From: DATILL01 sp035476575
GTDB taxonomy: Bacteria; Actinomycetota; Actinomycetes; Mycobacteriales; JACQDL01
Length of the DNA stretch: 14,965 nucleotides
Direction of reading: 5' to 3'
Assembly (NCBI GenBank): GCA_035476575.1
Contig: DATILL010000139.1
Coordinates: 1-14,965, forward strand
The notes under the pieces were generated by a model. The model searched no databases. It saw nothing but the letters and a program-made list of their open reading frames with translations, and was not told where the DNA came from. Below, one piece after another: positions 1-5,511 of the stretch. How positions within the stretch are numbered: position 1 is the stretch's first letter; the number at the start of each line of letters is the position of its first letter. The position numbers and the translations under genes were made by a program.

Positions 1-153
1 CGCGTCGGCCGCGTCCGCCGCGTCCAGCCGGAACGACCGGGACACCGACCAGAGCAGGTTGGTGTACCGGCCGACCAGCTCGTCCCAGGCACGTTGGTCG
101 CCGTCTGACGCCTGCTTGAGCAGCACGCCGATGGAATACGCCGTCTCGTCCAT
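1..153 (-). CDS. ECF-type RNA polymerase sigma factor, N-terminal fragment
   Basis: This is the first 51 codons of a minus-strand gene that runs off the left edge of the window. It begins at the ATG complementary to 151-153. A good Shine-Dalgarno GGGGAG lies at 157-162, four bases (157 to 153) before the start. The translation has the pattern typical of sigma-70 region 2: an acidic 'ASDGDQRAWDELVGRY' segment at about residues 15-30, then a hydrophobic/basic helix 'NLLWSVSRSFRLD' and an Ala/Asp-rich 'AADAADA', where the core-binding helix normally continues into a D-[AV]-VQ motif. By family knowledge such proteins direct RNA polymerase to stress or envelope promoters. The gene is divergent from mqnE and separated from it by 268 bp. 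No anti-sigma gene is visible because the rest lies outside the window. The call rests on region 2.1 only, so another sigma-70-like protein cannot be excluded. Confidence 0.72.
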   Translation of the reverse strand, partial: MDETAYSIGVLLKQASDGDQRAWDELVGRYTNLLWSVSRSFRLDAADAADA

Positions 154-279
154 CAGCTCCCCGCCGTTTTCGGACAGTCGGGCCCAGTGTGCCCGATGAG
201 TCGGAAGAACGGTCGCCGGTGGCATGCCCTTCACAGTACGCAGTCGGGTCACCACGCGGCGCCCGAAAGGGGGCAGACC

Positions 280-297
280 TTGTGCCCTATAGCGCAA
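280..297. repeat. Imperfect inverted repeat, possible operator
   Basis: Arms TTGTGC and GCGCAA flank the AT-rich core CCTATA. One base of six breaks the symmetry. It lies between the divergent sigma factor gene and mqnE. Its size suits a repressor site, but in a GC-rich genome such short symmetry can be chance. Confidence 0.25.
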
Positions 298-409
298 AGG
301 CGCAGTCCGCGTGGGCCATTCCCGGATCCGCCATTCGTCTTCTGCCAGGTATAAGTCGGATAATTCGGGCACGAGATTGTGACCTTCCTGCGACAGAGGG
401 ATGCGGCAC

Positions 410-415
410 TACCCT
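410..415 (+). promoter_or_regulatory. Putative -10 element of a leaderless mqnE transcript
   Basis: TACCCT lies exactly six bases before the ATG of mqnE at 422 and fits the actinobacterial TA-N3-T -10 form. With that spacing transcription would start at or next to the A of the start codon, giving a leaderless mRNA. No convincing Shine-Dalgarno is present. I see no clear TTGAC-like -35 at the expected position near 387-392. The same arrangement occurs upstream of four other genes in this window. Confidence 0.5.
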
Positions 416-421
416 GGCGGG

Positions 422-1573
422 ATGGATGCGAGCCGCAAGCGGGAGATCGAGGAGAAGGTCGGCGCCGGCGAGCGGTTGACCTTCGCTGACGGTGTGGCGT
501 TGTACGGATGCGACGACCTGGTGTGGCTCGGAGGCCTGGCGCACTCGGTGCGGACCCGGCGGAACGGCGACCGGGTCGTGTTCAACGTCAACCGGCATCT
601 CAACCTGACCAACGTCTGTACGGCGTCCTGCGCGTACTGCTCGTTCCAGCGCAAGCCGGGCGAGAAGGACGCGTACACGATGCGGGTCGAGGAGGCCGTC
701 CGGCTGGCGAAGGAGATGGAGCCCGAGCAGCTCACCGAGCTGCACATCGTCAACGGGCTGCACCCCACCCTGCCGTGGAAGTACTACCCGCGGGTGCTGC
801 GCGAGCTGAAGGCGGCCCTGCCGGCGGTCACCCTGAAGGCGTTTACCGCCACCGAGATCCACTGGTTCGAGAAGATCTCCGGGCTGCCGGCGAGCGACGT
901 CCTGGACGAGCTGATCGACGCTGGGCTGGGGTCGCTGACTGGGGGCGGCGCGGAGATCTTCGACTGGGAGCTGCGGCAGCGGATCGTCGACCACGACACG
1001 CACTGGGAGGACTGGTCGCGGATTCACCGGCTCGCGCATGGCAAGGGCCTGCGCACACCGTGCACCATGCTCTACGGGCACATTGAGGAGCCCCGGCACC
1101 GGGTCGACCACGTGCTGCGGCTGCGCGAGCTGCAGGACGAGACTGGTGGGTTTGTGGTGTTCATCCCGTTGCGGTACCAGCACGACGCCGACGGCGACCC
1201 ACGCAACCGGCTGCAGGCGCTGACCGAGATGGCCACGCCGGCCGAGGCGCTGAAGACGTTCGCGGTGTCCCGGCTGCTGTTCGACAACGTCGAGCACGTC
1301 AAGTGCTTCTGGGTGATGCACGGACTGTCGACCGCCCAGCTCTCGCTGAGCTTCGGCGCGGACGACCTGGACGGGTCGGTGGTGGAGTACAAGATCACCC
1401 ACGACGCGGACGGCTACGGCACGCCGTCCACACTGCACCGCGAGGACCTGCTCGAGCTGATCCGGGACGCCGGCTTCCGCCCGGTCGAGCGGAACACCCG
1501 GTACGAGGTGATCCGGGAGTACGACGGGCCCGACCCCGGCCGCCGTGACGTACCCCAGCCCGTCTGGTCCTGA
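422..1573 (+). CDS. mqnE: Aminofutalosine synthase MqnE (radical SAM)
   Basis: The 383-residue protein is a radical S-adenosylmethionine enzyme of the futalosine menaquinone pathway. By family knowledge it joins the MqnA product, 3-[(1-carboxyvinyl)oxy]benzoate, to the adenosyl moiety of SAM to give 6-amino-6-deoxyfutalosine. The radical SAM cluster motif CX3CX2C is visible as C66, C70 and C73 within 'NVCTASCAYCSF'. Conserved MqnE blocks follow: 'TELHIVNGLHP', 'LTGGGAEIFDW', 'TPCTMLYGHIEEPRHRVDH' and 'FIPLRYQHD'. The C-terminus ends in the usual 'FRPVERNTRYEVIREY' region. I prefer the ATG at 422 over the in-frame ATG at 401, because the family N-terminus begins 'MDASRKRE' and a -10-like TACCCT sits six bases upstream. 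The gene stands alone: a repeat-rich spacer follows before the next gene. Confidence 0.95.
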   Translation: MDASRKREIEEKVGAGERLTFADGVALYGCDDLVWLGGLAHSVRTRRNGDRVVFNVNRHLNLTNVCTASCAYCSFQRKPGEKDAYTMRVEEAVRLAKEMEPEQLTELHIVNGLHPTLPWKYYPRVLRELKAALPAVTLKAFTATEIHWFEKISGLPASDVLDELIDAGLGSLTGGGAEIFDWELRQRIVDHDTHWEDWSRIHRLAHGKGLRTPCTMLYGHIEEPRHRVDHVLRLRELQDETGGFVVFIPLRYQHDADGDPRNRLQALTEMATPAEALKTFAVSRLLFDNVEHVKCFWVMHGLSTAQLSLSFGADDLDGSVVEYKITHDADGYGTPSTLHREDLLELIRDAGFRPVERNTRYEVIREYDGPDPGRRDVPQPVWS

Positions 1574-1595
1574 CCACCCGCCACCCCCGTCCCCC

Positions 1596-1626
1596 GTGTG
1601 GTCACCTATGCGCCTTGTGGTCACCT
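1596..1626 (-). repeat. 31-bp intergenic repeat, copy 1 (inverted)
   Basis: Read on the minus strand, this is AGGTGACCACAA, a 7-base spacer GGCGCAT, then AGGTGACCACAC. Both 12-base half-sites match the consensus AGGTGACCACAM exactly. It is inverted relative to copies 2 and 3, and a GGGGG run follows in the minus-strand reading. Confidence 0.85.
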
Positions 1627-1648
1627 GTCGTTGCCTTCGTACAACAAG

Positions 1649-1679
1649 AGGTCACCACAACGCCGGGAGGTGACCACAC
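1649..1679 (+). repeat. 31-bp intergenic repeat, copy 2
   Basis: AGGTCACCACAA, spacer CGCCGGG, then AGGTGACCACAC. It has the same 12+7+12 layout as the other two copies. The first half-site differs from the consensus by one base (G to C at the fifth position). It starts exactly 50 bp before copy 3, and GGGGG follows. Confidence 0.85.
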
Positions 1680-1698
1680 GGGGGTCTCGGGGGACGAG

Positions 1699-1729
1699 AG
1701 GTGACCACAACGCCGAGAGGTGACCACAC
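1699..1729 (+). repeat. 31-bp intergenic repeat, copy 3
   Basis: AGGTGACCACAA, spacer CGCCGAG, then AGGTGACCACAC, with both half-sites exact. The spacer differs from that of copy 2 by one base, so copies 2 and 3 look like a recent duplication. The copy ends 37 bp upstream of the putative -10 of the DUF4229 gene, where an activator could bind. Confidence 0.85.
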
Positions 1730-1766
1730 TCGGACGGGGGGACGGCGGCCGGGCGCGGCCCGCGGG

Positions 1767-1772
1767 TAGCGT
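1767..1772 (+). promoter_or_regulatory. Putative -10 element of a leaderless DUF4229-gene transcript
   Basis: TAGCGT is followed by seven bases and then GTG at 1780. This is the leaderless TA-N3-T layout seen at other genes here. No Shine-Dalgarno or clear -35 is visible. It supports GTG 1780 over the alternative GTG at 1771. Confidence 0.42.
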
Positions 1773-1779
1773 GGACGGC

Positions 1780-2013
1780 GTGCGCCCGATCCTGGTCTAC
1801 TCGGCCGGCCGGCTGGCGGTGTTCACCGGGCTGGCCGCCGTACTGTGGCTGATCGGGCTGCGTGGCTTCTGGCTGCTCGGGGGCGCGCTGCTGCTGTCGG
1901 TCCCGGTGGCCTTCCTGGTGCTCGGCCGGCAGCGGGCGGCGCTGGTCGAGTGGGTCGAGGCGCGCGGCGCCCGGCGGGCCAACATCCGGGCCCGGCTGCG
2001 CGGCGAGGAGTAG
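1780..2013 (+). CDS. Small membrane protein, DUF4229-like
   Basis: This encodes a 77-residue protein with two predicted transmembrane helices, at about residues 4-26 and 28-49, separated by a short 'LRGF' turn. A basic C-terminal tail follows ('RQRAALVEWVEARGARRANIRARLRGEE'). The layout resembles the actinobacterial DUF4229 family, which I recall lying next to menaquinone genes. No function is established. I chose GTG 1780 because the family N-terminus is short ('MRPILVYS...') and a -10-like TAGCGT lies seven bases upstream. An in-frame ATG at 1720 would overlap repeat copy 3 and add a low-complexity Arg/Gly segment, so it is unlikely. The gene ends 54 bp before mqnA on the same strand. Its role may be in the respiratory membrane, but that is guilt by association. 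Confidence 0.7.
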   Translation: MRPILVYSAGRLAVFTGLAAVLWLIGLRGFWLLGGALLLSVPVAFLVLGRQRAALVEWVEARGARRANIRARLRGEE

Positions 2014-2055
2014 CCCTGGCCGCCTGCCCGGGCCGCGGACGTCGGCCTGACCACG

Positions 2056-2061
2056 TACCGT
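2056..2061 (+). promoter_or_regulatory. Putative -10 element of a leaderless mqnA transcript
   Basis: TACCGT lies six bases before the GTG start of mqnA at 2068. This matches the arrangement at mqnE, mqnC and vapB. No Shine-Dalgarno is seen upstream. mqnA may therefore have its own promoter although a plus-strand gene ends 54 bp earlier. Confidence 0.48.
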
Positions 2062-2067
2062 CGACCC

Positions 2068-2925
2068 GTGACAGCGACGTTGAGCGAGCCCGTCCGGCGA
2101 CCCCGGGTCGGCCACATCCAGTTCCTGAACTGCCTGCCCATCTACTGGGGCCTGGTGCAGAGCACCGCCCTGCTCGACGTCGAGCTGGTCAAGGACACCC
2201 CGGACCGGCTGAACGACGCGCTGGTCGCTGGCGACCTGGACATCTCCGCGATCAGCCTGGTCGAGTACCTGCGCAACGCCGAGGACCTGCTGGTGCTGCC
2301 CGACCTCGCGGTGGGCAGCGACGGCCCGGTGCTCAGCGTCAACCTGGTCGCGCAGGCCCCACTGTCCACATTGGACAACGCACGGGTCGCGCTCGGCTCG
2401 ACCAGCCGGACCAGCGTGCTGCTGGCCCGGATGTGGCTCGCCGAGGTGTACGGCGTCCGGCCGGAGTACTTCACCTGCCCGCCGGACCTGTCGCTGATGC
2501 TGCAGGAGGCGCAGGCCGCAGTGCTGATCGGGGACGCCGCGCTGCGAGCCGCCTACGAGGGGCCACGCCGGGGGCTGGCCGTGCACGACCTCGGCGCGGC
2601 CTGGCGGGACTGGACCGGGCTGCCGATGGTCTTCGCGGTATGGGCGGTCCGGCGGGACTTCGCGACGGCGTATCCGGGGCTGGTCAAGGATGTGCACGAG
2701 GCGTTCCGGTCCTCGCGGGACCGTGCGCTGGCCGAGATCGACGCCGTGGCCGCCCGGGCGGCCCGCTTCGAGGTCTTCGACGAGGCGACCCTGGCTGGTT
2801 ACTTCCGGGCGCTGGACCTCTCCCTCGGGGAGCGCCAGCTCGCCGGGCTGCGCGAGTTCGCCCGCCGGGTCGCCCCGCTCGCCGGCACCGACCCGGACGT
2901 CCCCGTCGAGCTCTTCGCCGGCTGA
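2068..2925 (+). CDS. mqnA: Chorismate dehydratase MqnA
   Basis: The 285-residue protein belongs to the MqnA/MqnD periplasmic-binding-protein-like fold. By family knowledge it is the first enzyme of the futalosine pathway and dehydrates chorismate to 3-[(1-carboxyvinyl)oxy]benzoate in the cytoplasm. Visible signatures are the N-terminal 'VGHIQFLNCLPIYWGL' (residues about 12-27), 'LNDALVAGDLDISAISLVEYLRN', 'LGSTSRTSVLLARMWL' in the middle and 'AVLIGDAALRA' plus 'DLGAAWRDWTGLPMVFAVWAVR' in the second lobe. No signal peptide is present, as expected for MqnA. The GTG start is supported by the -10-like TACCGT six bases upstream. The length is close to the family norm. The hydrolase gene follows after six bases, so the two are probably co-transcribed. 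Confidence 0.94.
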   Translation: MTATLSEPVRRPRVGHIQFLNCLPIYWGLVQSTALLDVELVKDTPDRLNDALVAGDLDISAISLVEYLRNAEDLLVLPDLAVGSDGPVLSVNLVAQAPLSTLDNARVALGSTSRTSVLLARMWLAEVYGVRPEYFTCPPDLSLMLQEAQAAVLIGDAALRAAYEGPRRGLAVHDLGAAWRDWTGLPMVFAVWAVRRDFATAYPGLVKDVHEAFRSSRDRALAEIDAVAARAARFEVFDEATLAGYFRALDLSLGERQLAGLREFARRVAPLAGTDPDVPVELFAG

Positions 2926-2931
2926 CCCGCT

Positions 2932-3591
2932 GTGGCTTCCCGGATGGTCGACCTGTCGCATCCCATCGAGGCTGGCATGACCACGTACCCGGGCCTGCCC
3001 GGGCCGGTGATCTCGACCCACATCTCCCGGCAGGAGTCCGGGGCGCGGCTGGGCACCGGGGTGTCGTTCCACATCGGCCGGATCGAGCTGGTCGCCAACA
3101 CCGGGACGTACGTCGACGCGCCGTACCACGTCGACGCGGACGGCGTCGACGTCTCGGGGCTGCCGCTGGAGCGGCTGGTCGGCGTACCGGTCGTGGTGGT
3201 CCGGGCCAGCGGCCGTACCGCGGTGGGAGCCGAGCTGCTGGCAGACCCGAGCGCGTTGTGGGGCACGGCGGTGCTGGTGCACACCGGCTGGTCCAGGCAC
3301 TGGGGGACCCCGGCGTACCTGTCCGGAAGCCCTTACCTGACAGGAGGGTTCGCCGCGGCGGTGGTCGAGGCCAACGTCGCCGTCCTCGGCATCGACGCGC
3401 TGAACGTCGACAACATCGAAGACCTGAGCCGGCCGGTGCACCACACCATGCTCAGCCACGGCATCCCGCTGATCGAGCACCTGACCAACCTCGACCGCAT
3501 CCCCGACCGCGGCGCCCGGCTGACCGCGCTGCCCGCCCCGGTCCGCGGCCTGGGCACCTTCCCGGTCCGGGCCGTGGCCGTGCTGCCCTAA
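2932..3591 (+). CDS. Cyclase/kynurenine-formamidase-like metal hydrolase
   Basis: The 219-residue protein matches the 'cyclase family' (PF04199-type) fold: 'MVDLSHPIEAGMTTYPGLPGP' at the N-terminus, then 'GVSFHIGRIELVANTGTYVDAPYH', 'VLVHTGW', 'GIDALNVDN' and 'GIPLIEHLTNLD'. The canonical metal motif of formamidases is HxGTHxDxPxH. Here the first two histidines are Asn and Tyr ('NTGTYVDAPYH'), while the Asp and last His remain. I believe this variant recurs in an actinobacterial subfamily, so it may be a coherent alternative site rather than decay. The substrate is unknown. It lies six bases after mqnA, suggesting co-transcription. The start could be GTG 2932 or ATG 2944, and neither has a clear Shine-Dalgarno. 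Its TAA overlaps the stop of the convergent vapC by two bases. Confidence 0.8.
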   Translation: MASRMVDLSHPIEAGMTTYPGLPGPVISTHISRQESGARLGTGVSFHIGRIELVANTGTYVDAPYHVDADGVDVSGLPLERLVGVPVVVVRASGRTAVGAELLADPSALWGTAVLVHTGWSRHWGTPAYLSGSPYLTGGFAAAVVEANVAVLGIDALNVDNIEDLSRPVHHTMLSHGIPLIEHLTNLDRIPDRGARLTALPAPVRGLGTFPVRAVAVLP

Positions 3592-3986
3592 GGCTCGATC
3601 AGCCGCAGGCTCGGATCGACCGCCGCGATGTCCTTCGGGTCGCTGGTCACCACGGCGTGTCCTCGCTGCCGGGCGCACAGCACAACCGACACATCGACCA
3701 CGTTATGGTGCCCGCTCTGCCCACAGAGCTGGCCGATCGCCCGGGCGGTCAGCTCGTCAAGCGGCGCGACCGTTGTCCTTCGGTCAGCGAGCAGCTTGGC
3801 GACGACAGCCTGCCGTGAGCTGCCGCGCCATGCCTGGACGAGCACGCCGGCCGGTATCCAGAGGGGAACCTTCAGTTGCTCGGCCCAGTGGAACAGTCGG
3901 CGGATGCGCCCCGATCCGTGCTCGAGAGCGAGCAGCGCACCGGTGTCGAGCGTGAGGCCGCGGATCTGCGCAGGTGCCTCGCTCAC
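3588..3986 (-). CDS. VapC-like PIN-domain toxin ribonuclease
   Basis: This encodes a 132-residue PIN-domain protein, probably the toxin of a type II toxin-antitoxin pair that cleaves RNA with bound metal. Acidic residues expected of PIN sites are visible: D14 in 'LTLDTGALLALE', D98 in 'NVVDVSVVLCARQRGHAV' and D116 in 'VTSDPKDI'. The second acidic position, usually Glu in 'PA.VLAE.WR', is Gln here (Q51 in 'PAGVLVQAWRG'). I recall this Gln as normal for one actinobacterial PIN subfamily, so activity is not excluded. The GTG start overlaps the vapB stop by four bases (GTGA at 3983-3986), indicating translational coupling. The stop overlaps that of the convergent hydrolase gene, leaving no room for a terminator between them. 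Confidence 0.85.
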   Translation of the reverse strand: MSEAPAQIRGLTLDTGALLALEHGSGRIRRLFHWAEQLKVPLWIPAGVLVQAWRGSSRQAVVAKLLADRRTTVAPLDELTARAIGQLCGQSGHHNVVDVSVVLCARQRGHAVVTSDPKDIAAVDPSLRLIEP

Positions 3987-4213
3987 GTCGTGATCCCCAG
4001 TTGGTCCCGGGCCCAGGCGTCGTCCGCCGCGGACGGGGGGCCGTGCTCGCGGTCGAGCTCGTCGAGGAGCTCCCGCAGCGATCCTTCCCGCTTGCGGTAC
4101 CGGAGCGCATCGGCGATGTAGGCGGAAACGGACGGCGACTCTCCGTCGTCCACGGCACGCCGGATCGACCTCACCAGATCGTCGGGCAGGCTGATCGCGA
4201 TCTTGGTGGTCAC
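3983..4213 (-). CDS. VapB-like ribbon-helix-helix antitoxin
   Basis: This encodes a 76-residue protein starting at the GTG complementary to 4211-4213. The N-terminus 'MTTKIAISLPDDLVRSIRRAV' has the short beta strand and following helix of a ribbon-helix-helix DNA-binding domain, and 'SPSVSAYIADALRYRKRE' supplies the second helix (about residues 28-43). The acidic C-terminal part (44-76) would wrap and neutralise the toxin. By family knowledge such antitoxins also repress their own promoter. The frame stays open far upstream, but a TACCCT -10-like element six bases before this GTG, and the RHH start, fix the start here. The gene overlaps vapC by four bases and is divergent from mqnC across 84 bp. 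Confidence 0.86.
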   Translation of the reverse strand: MTTKIAISLPDDLVRSIRRAVDDGESPSVSAYIADALRYRKREGSLRELLDELDREHGPPSAADDAWARDQLGITT

Positions 4214-4219
4214 GCCGCC

Positions 4220-4225
4220 AGGGTA
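4220..4225 (-). promoter_or_regulatory. Putative -10 element of a leaderless vapBC transcript
   Basis: On the minus strand this reads TACCCT, followed by six bases and the GTG start of vapB. It is the same layout as at mqnE, where the segment TACCCTGGCGG is shared letter for letter. No Shine-Dalgarno is evident. Confidence 0.48.
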
Positions 4226-4237
4226 CGACGGCCAGTC

Positions 4238-4264
4238 ATACCAGGGGAATACCAGCGGCTGATA
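4238..4264. promoter_or_regulatory. Candidate VapB operator in the vapB/mqnC divergent spacer
   Basis: Two features overlap here. ATACCAG occurs twice (4238-4244 and 4249-4255) with an 11-bp period, one helical turn. TACCAGC (4250-4256), one central G, and GCTGATA (4258-4264) form an inverted repeat with one mismatch. It lies upstream of the vapB -10 and 22 bp upstream of the mqnC -10. Binding could repress vapBC and also touch mqnC. Operator function is inference. Confidence 0.4.
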
Positions 4265-4285
4265 GGGATGACTGAGCTGGCGGGC

Positions 4286-4291
4286 TACCCT
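4286..4291 (+). promoter_or_regulatory. Putative -10 element of a leaderless mqnC transcript
   Basis: TACCCT lies six bases before GTG 4298. It falls inside the open frame that starts at ATG 4268, so it argues that the true start is GTG 4298. No -35 is obvious. Confidence 0.48.
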
Positions 4292-4297
4292 CATCTG

Positions 4298-5509
4298 GTG
4301 ACGGACCAGGACCAGGACCTGCGGGCGATCCTCGACCGAGCTGCCGACGGTGTGCGCCTCACGCCCGAGGAGGCGCTGGCGGTCTACCGCGACGCGCCGC
4401 TGCACGCGTTGGGCGGGGCAGCCGACGCCGCGCGGCGACGCAGGTACGCCGGAACCGAGCAGATCGCGACGTACATCATCGAGCGCAACATCAACTACAC
4501 CAACGTCTGCGTGACGGCCTGCAAGTTCTGCGCGTTCTACCGGGCGCCGCGGCACGAGGGTGGCTGGGTCCGCGACCTGGACGACATCCTGCGGCGCTGC
4601 GCGGAGACGGTCGAGCTCGGCGGCACCCAGATCATGTTCCAGGGCGGCCACCACCCGGACTTCGGCGTCGAGTACTACGAGACGGCGTTCGCCGCGATCA
4701 AGGAGCGGTTCCCCGAGCTGGTGCTGCACTCGCTGGGCGCCTCCGAGGTGCAGCACATGGCGACGGTGTCCGGCGTCTCGATCGCGGAGGCGATCAGCCG
4801 GCTCAAGGCGGCCGGGCTGGACTCCTTCGCCGGTGCCGGCGCCGAGCTGCTGCCCGAGCGGGCGCGCACCGCGATCGCGCCGTTGAAGGAGTCCGGCGAG
4901 CGCTGGCTGGAGATCATGGAGACCGCGCACTCGCTCGGCATGGAGTCAACCAGCACCATGCTGATGGGCACCGGCGAGTCGAACGCCGAGCGGATCGAGC
5001 ACCTGGCCATGATCCGCGCCGTGCAGGACCGCACCGGCGGGTTCCGGGCGTTCATCCCGTACACCTACCAGCCGCACAACAACCACCTGAAGGGTCGCAC
5101 TCAGACCACGTCGCTGGAGTACCTGCGGATCATCGCGGTGGCCCGGCTGTTCCTGGACAACATCGCGCACATCCAGGGCTCCTGGCTGACCACCGGCAAG
5201 GACGTCGGCCAGCTCTCCCTGCACATGGGCGCGGACGACCTCGGCTCGGTGATGCTGGAGGAGAACGTCGTGTCCTCGGCCGGCGCCCGGCACCGGTCCA
5301 ACCTGCTGGAGCTGATCCGTCTCATCCGTGGTGCGGACCGCGTGCCGGCCCAGCGCGACACGCTCTACCGGCACCTGAGGGTGCACTGGACGCCGGCCGA
5401 CGACCCGGCCGACGACCGGGTGGTCTCGCACCTCTCCTCGACCGCGCTGGCAGCGCTGGACGTCGGCGCGGGCCGTCGGCGGAGCCTGCCGCTGGTGGAC
5501 GCTAGCTGA
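4298..5509 (+). CDS. mqnC: Cyclic dehypoxanthinyl futalosine synthase MqnC (radical SAM)
   Basis: The 403-residue radical SAM enzyme cyclises dehypoxanthinyl futalosine to its spiro/cyclic form, a later step of the futalosine route. The cluster-binding cysteines are C71, C75 and C78 in 'NVCVTACKFCAFYRAP'. Further MqnC blocks are 'ELGGTQIMFQGGHHPDFGVEYYE', 'LHSLGASEVQHMA', 'DSFAGAGAELLPERAR', 'ESTSTMLMGTGE' and 'FIPYTYQPHNNHLKG'. I chose GTG 4298 ('MTDQDQDLRAILDRAADG') because it matches the usual N-terminus and has a -10-like TACCCT six bases upstream. ATG 4268 would add ten residues that overlap this element. The gene is homologous in fold to MqnE but clearly a distinct family. It is followed after two bases by the deaminase gene. 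Confidence 0.95.
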   Translation: MTDQDQDLRAILDRAADGVRLTPEEALAVYRDAPLHALGGAADAARRRRYAGTEQIATYIIERNINYTNVCVTACKFCAFYRAPRHEGGWVRDLDDILRRCAETVELGGTQIMFQGGHHPDFGVEYYETAFAAIKERFPELVLHSLGASEVQHMATVSGVSIAEAISRLKAAGLDSFAGAGAELLPERARTAIAPLKESGERWLEIMETAHSLGMESTSTMLMGTGESNAERIEHLAMIRAVQDRTGGFRAFIPYTYQPHNNHLKGRTQTTSLEYLRIIAVARLFLDNIAHIQGSWLTTGKDVGQLSLHMGADDLGSVMLEENVVSSAGARHRSNLLELIRLIRGADRVPAQRDTLYRHLRVHWTPADDPADDRVVSHLSSTALAALDVGAGRRRSLPLVDAS

Positions 5510-5511
5510 CC

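Larger units (their letters stand above)
154..421. other. Divergent intergenic region between the sigma factor gene and mqnE
   Basis: These 268 bases separate two divergent genes. I see no convincing protein-coding gene here. An open frame from 189 on the plus strand overlaps mqnE in another frame and looks like a GC-driven shadow. The region is locally more AT-rich than its surroundings at about 340-370. It holds an imperfect inverted repeat at 280-297 and the putative mqnE -10 element at 410-415. A promoter for the sigma gene must also lie here, but I could not assign it. Confidence 0.5.
1591..1684. repeat. Long symmetric hairpin formed by two inverted 31-bp repeats, possible mqnE terminator
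   Basis: Positions 1591-1607 and 1668-1684 are perfectly complementary over 17 bp. In the same register 1615-1626 pairs with 1649-1660 (11 of 12), and GTTG at 1630-1633 pairs with CAAC at 1642-1645 around an 8-base loop. Only the 7-base centres of the two arms (1608-1614 and 1661-1667) fail to pair. It begins 17 bases after the mqnE stop, so an RNA hairpin could end mqnE transcription. No U-tract follows. It may instead be a mobile or regulatory repeat. Confidence 0.7.

Noticed and set aside
246..255. GGTCACCACG resembling the 31-bp repeat half-site near the sigma gene
   Set aside because: It shares only the central GGTCACCAC, without the paired half-site at 19-bp spacing. A similar match occurs within vapC, so chance explains it.
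1596..1729. CRISPR array
   Set aside because: The three 31-bp units are not all in one direction, each is an internal pair of half-sites, and the gaps (22 and 19 bp) are too short for spacers. No cas genes are near.
1621..3678. Long minus-strand open frame covering DUF4229, mqnA and the hydrolase
   Set aside because: It lies antisense to well-recognised genes and encodes a Gln/Pro/Arg/His-rich sequence with no family features, typical of a GC-rich shadow frame.
1845..3818. Long plus-strand frame overlapping mqnA and the hydrolase in another frame
   Set aside because: It is Arg/Gly/Ala-rich and crosses recognised genes without any motif.
4268..4297. Upstream ATG start for mqnC
   Set aside because: It would place the -10-like TACCCT inside the coding region and adds residues not expected at the MqnC N-terminus. 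GTG 4298 fits better, though this is not proven.
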